A stretch of 7,976 bases of DNA, from the NCBI GenBank assembly GCA_039714215.1, contig JBDLJU010000148.1, forward strand, positions 1-7,976, read 5' to 3'. Both the position numbers and the translations under genes were made by a program. Origin of the DNA: UBA11579 sp039714215. GTDB taxonomy: Bacteria > Chloroflexota > Anaerolineae > Anaerolineales > UBA11579. Of the stretch, positions 6,267 to 7,976 are shown piece after piece. The notes beneath the pieces were generated by a model, which was not told where the DNA came from, ran no database searches, and saw only the letters and a list, made by a program, of their open reading frames with translations. The first letter of the stretch is position 1, and each line of letters starts with the position of its first letter.

Positions 6267-7976
6267 TTACGGATACGTGCAATAACCACCAGCATTTGTT
6301 GCATTTAAATTCCATTGACAACCAGCACTTACGCAGGAATCTTGAGTTGAATACTGATCCGGTTTCTCACAGGTCGGCGCTGGTGCCGGACCTTGCGGCT
6401 CACTTGGGGCTGTCGGACAGTGCGGGATCCAGATCTGGAACGAGGAACAGGTCTGACCCAAAAGAGACTGGCAGTCCGAATCCGGATTCATGAAGAAAAA
6501 CGGCGGACACACTTCTTCGGGGGGTTCTGCAGCTTCCGCAGGCTCGATCACATCAGGCGAGACGCGCCGAATTGAGCTAAGTCTTCCTGGCGGAATATCG
6601 ATATCAAAGAAATTCTCTTCTTCTCCACTCCCCCCAGAGCGGACACAGAACCCCAATCTCGGATCAAACATCTTTCCATCCCCGCAGCTCGGATGATTTG
6701 GAAAGAAGATCATACACGCACCAGAGATCGGGTCAAATTGATAGGCAGAAGGGCAGACTCCTGGCTTCTCAGGGATACACCTTCCAAAGATGTTTGCGGA
6801 AGTGCCAGCCGGGCAACCATTCCCCTGCCTTAGCAGGCAGCTGGCACTGGCAGGATCATAATAATGGCTGGATGGGCATCCGTCTTTTCCTGGACCACAG
6901 CCTTCGCCAATATCTTCGGTGCCTTCCGGGCACGCACTACCCCCAATTCCCGGAGCAGGCAGACAGCACCTAAGATCAGGATGTAAAGTATTCCCGGTCG
7001 GGCAAGGCCCACCGGGTCCGCTGGCAGCGACACAGGACTTGGTTGTGGGATCAAGAAATTCTCCCACAGGGCAGCCATCTCTTGTTTCTACACAGAGACC
7101 CAGGCCAGGGTCATAATAAGCTGCTTCTCCACAAGCATTGCTTTCATCAAAGGGGCGTCCATACTCATCGCGAGCAATGGTATCACCTTCATTACCAGGA
7201 TTACACCTTCTTCCGAGCATATCCTCGCTGCCATCAGGAACACAATCGGCAGCATTAAATCCCTGGACAGGGATGAAGCCATCTTCATCGACCTCAATGC
7301 ACCGTTTTGATCCAGCATCAAAGTACTGCCCTACTGCACAACCATAGTTATCCCCCGAATATGGAGAGCAGCAGCTGGTGGCTGGATTGAAATAATAGCC
7401 CGGTGTACACATCCCGCTGCCATCGCTGAGGGCGAACATCGTCCACGGATCCCCCTCGGGGTCCAAACTTTCACCATCGACACCATCATACATCGCCGCG
7501 GTTAGCCCTCCAAAGCCATCTGCTGGCACCGGCAGCCCATTAGAAGAGGGGCATCCGGGGCTATCAGAATCACCCGGATCGGGTTCCCAGGTCAGCATTT
7601 GGGGTGCATGCGTAAAATCTCGGGCACACATACCCGTATGGGTATCAAAGAAATATCCATCCGGGCAAAAAGCATCTGCTGAAGTCAGGATTTGTGGTTT
7701 CGTGTAGCAGATATCCACATCCAGGGTGTTCCCGGCTCCAGGAGATACACAGCTGCAAAATATTCTGCCCGGAATCTCAGCGCGCTCTTCGCAGTAGCAA
7801 GCATTGTGGGAGTCAAACACCTCAACCCCTTCACCGGAAGGCAAGTCATGTCCGATGGTGATGATCACGCGGCCATTAACCGGACAGGAAGCGCCAACAA
7901 CAGTGAAATTTGGTTCTGCCGGTGCTTCTGAAGACTCTTGAATGAGAGGCTGCATTTGCCCATCAGGTGGAGAACA
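6267..7976 (-). CDS. Secreted-type cysteine-rich repeat protein, 5' end beyond the window
   Basis: The frame is open from the right edge to a TAA at 6269-6267, about 569 residues. The codons at the edge read CSPPDGQ before the first internal Met (7955), so the start lies outside. Residues are counted here from that Met. Residues 20-90 hold a separate region with several cysteines (GASCPVNGRV, then NACYCEE and FCSCV), perhaps a beta-sandwich. From 97 to 437 run twelve cysteine pairs, typically CPxGxYFDPxTGxC, each spaced 11-13 residues, with a thirteenth at 483-495 after an acidic/proline linker. The C-terminus has a module with C529, C541, C546, W548 and C559. So many regular cysteines with Gly, Pro and Asp, and almost no lysine, suggest a disulfide-rustled extracellular or surface protein; no enzyme motif is seen. 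The YFDP core resembles part of chitin-binding peritrophin domains, perhaps by convergence. It converges on the membrane-protein gene with a 14-base gap. The function is unknown. Confidence 0.8.
   Translation of the reverse strand, partial: CSPPDGQMQPLIQESSEAPAEPNFTVVGASCPVNGRVIITIGHDLPSGEGVEVFDSHNACYCEERAEIPGRIFCSCVSPGAGNTLDVDICYTKPQILTSADAFCPDGYFFDTHTGMCARDFTHAPQMLTWEPDPGDSDSPGCPSSNGLPVPADGFGGLTAAMYDGVDGESLDPEGDPWTMFALSDGSGMCTPGYYFNPATSCCSPYSGDNYGCAVGQYFDAGSKRCIEVDEDGFIPVQGFNAADCVPDGSEDMLGRRCNPGNEGDTIARDEYGRPFDESNACGEAAYYDPGLGLCVETRDGCPVGEFLDPTTKSCVAASGPGGPCPTGNTLHPDLRCCLPAPGIGGSACPEGTEDIGEGCGPGKDGCPSSHYYDPASASCLLRQGNGCPAGTSANIFGRCIPEKPGVCPSAYQFDPISGACMIFFPNHPSCGDGKMFDPRLGFCVRSGGSGEEENFFDIDIPPGRLSSIRRVSPDVIEPAEAAEPPEEVCPPFFFMNPDSDCQSLLGQTCSSFQIWIPHCPTAPSEPQGPAPAPTCEKPDQYSTQDSCVSAGCQWNLNATNAGGYCTYP
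6372..6480 (-). other. C-terminal linker and cysteine cluster of the repeat protein
   Basis: This stretch runs from C495 through CSSFQIWIPHC to the start of the final module. It is rich in Pro, Ala and Ser (TAPSEPQGPAPAP, residues 515-527), typical of a flexible linker between extracellular domains. It leads into the terminal four-cysteine module with a CxW signature (C546, W548), loosely PSI-like; that likeness is tentative. Confidence 0.4.
6645..7667 (-). repeat. Tandem CPxGxYFDPxxxxC protein repeats within the cysteine-rich gene
   Basis: Twelve cysteine pairs at residues 97/110, 183/195, 206/219, 238/251, 275/288, 295/308, 318/330, 342/353, 360/373, 381/393, 401/414 and 424/437 (counted from the Met at 7955). 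Two subtypes occur: a YFDP form (CPSSHYYDPASASC) and a shorter GT form lacking YFDP (CPAGTSANIFGRC). In the second half they partly alternate. The repeats have diverged in DNA sequence, which points to old duplications. Confidence 0.75.

Noticed and set aside
6825..6840. Hairpin CTGCCT-TAGC-AGGCAG as a terminator
   Set aside because: It is inside the cysteine-rich coding region, is short, and has no T run on either strand.
7953..7955. Met codon at 7955 as the start of the cysteine-rich protein
   Set aside because: The frame continues upstream to the edge without a stop, encoding CSPPDGQ, which fits the cysteine-rich style; no signal peptide follows the Met.

Overview
The window looks like chromosomal DNA from a bacterium, most likely an environmental Chloroflexota (Anaerolineae-type) lineage. 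That placement is an impression from the gene types: a fused membrane/spermidine-synthase-like protein, a very cysteine-rich repeat protein, and paired divergent acyl-CoA dehydrogenases. No marker gene in the window proves it.

Right to left from about 3.9 kb to the left edge is a compact four-gene minus-strand operon: a TetR-family regulator, a metallo-beta-lactamase-fold hydrolase, a degenerate acyl-CoA dehydrogenase (ACAD), and a second ACAD that runs off the left edge. Gaps are 3, 15 and 12 bases. The operon has a clear sigma70-type promoter (TTGACT, 17-base spacer, TACACT) and an 18-base palindrome at the predicted transcription start, next to the regulator's ribosome binding site. This is a typical self-repressing TetR arrangement. 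The two ACADs have lost different, complementary signature motifs. This suggests they work as an unequal (alpha/beta) pair rather than as two independent enzymes. With a KstR2-like regulator in front, the operon probably handles a CoA-linked catabolic step; the substrate cannot be read from the sequence.

Positions 3852-4158 form the divergent intergenic region, with the tetR promoter and operator, a small AT-rich palindrome and a weak promoter candidate for the right-hand gene. Positions 4159-6252 (plus strand) encode a large membrane protein with about 12-13 transmembrane segments followed by a spermidine-synthase-like Rossmann domain.

Only 14 bases later, convergent on the minus strand, lies the 3' end of a gene for a secreted-looking cysteine-rich protein. 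It has thirteen regularly spaced cysteine pairs of the form CPxGxYFDPxxxxC, a four-cysteine C-terminal module and a distinct N-terminal cysteine-containing region. Its 5' end is beyond the right edge. No tRNA, rRNA, CRISPR array or insertion sequence was seen.
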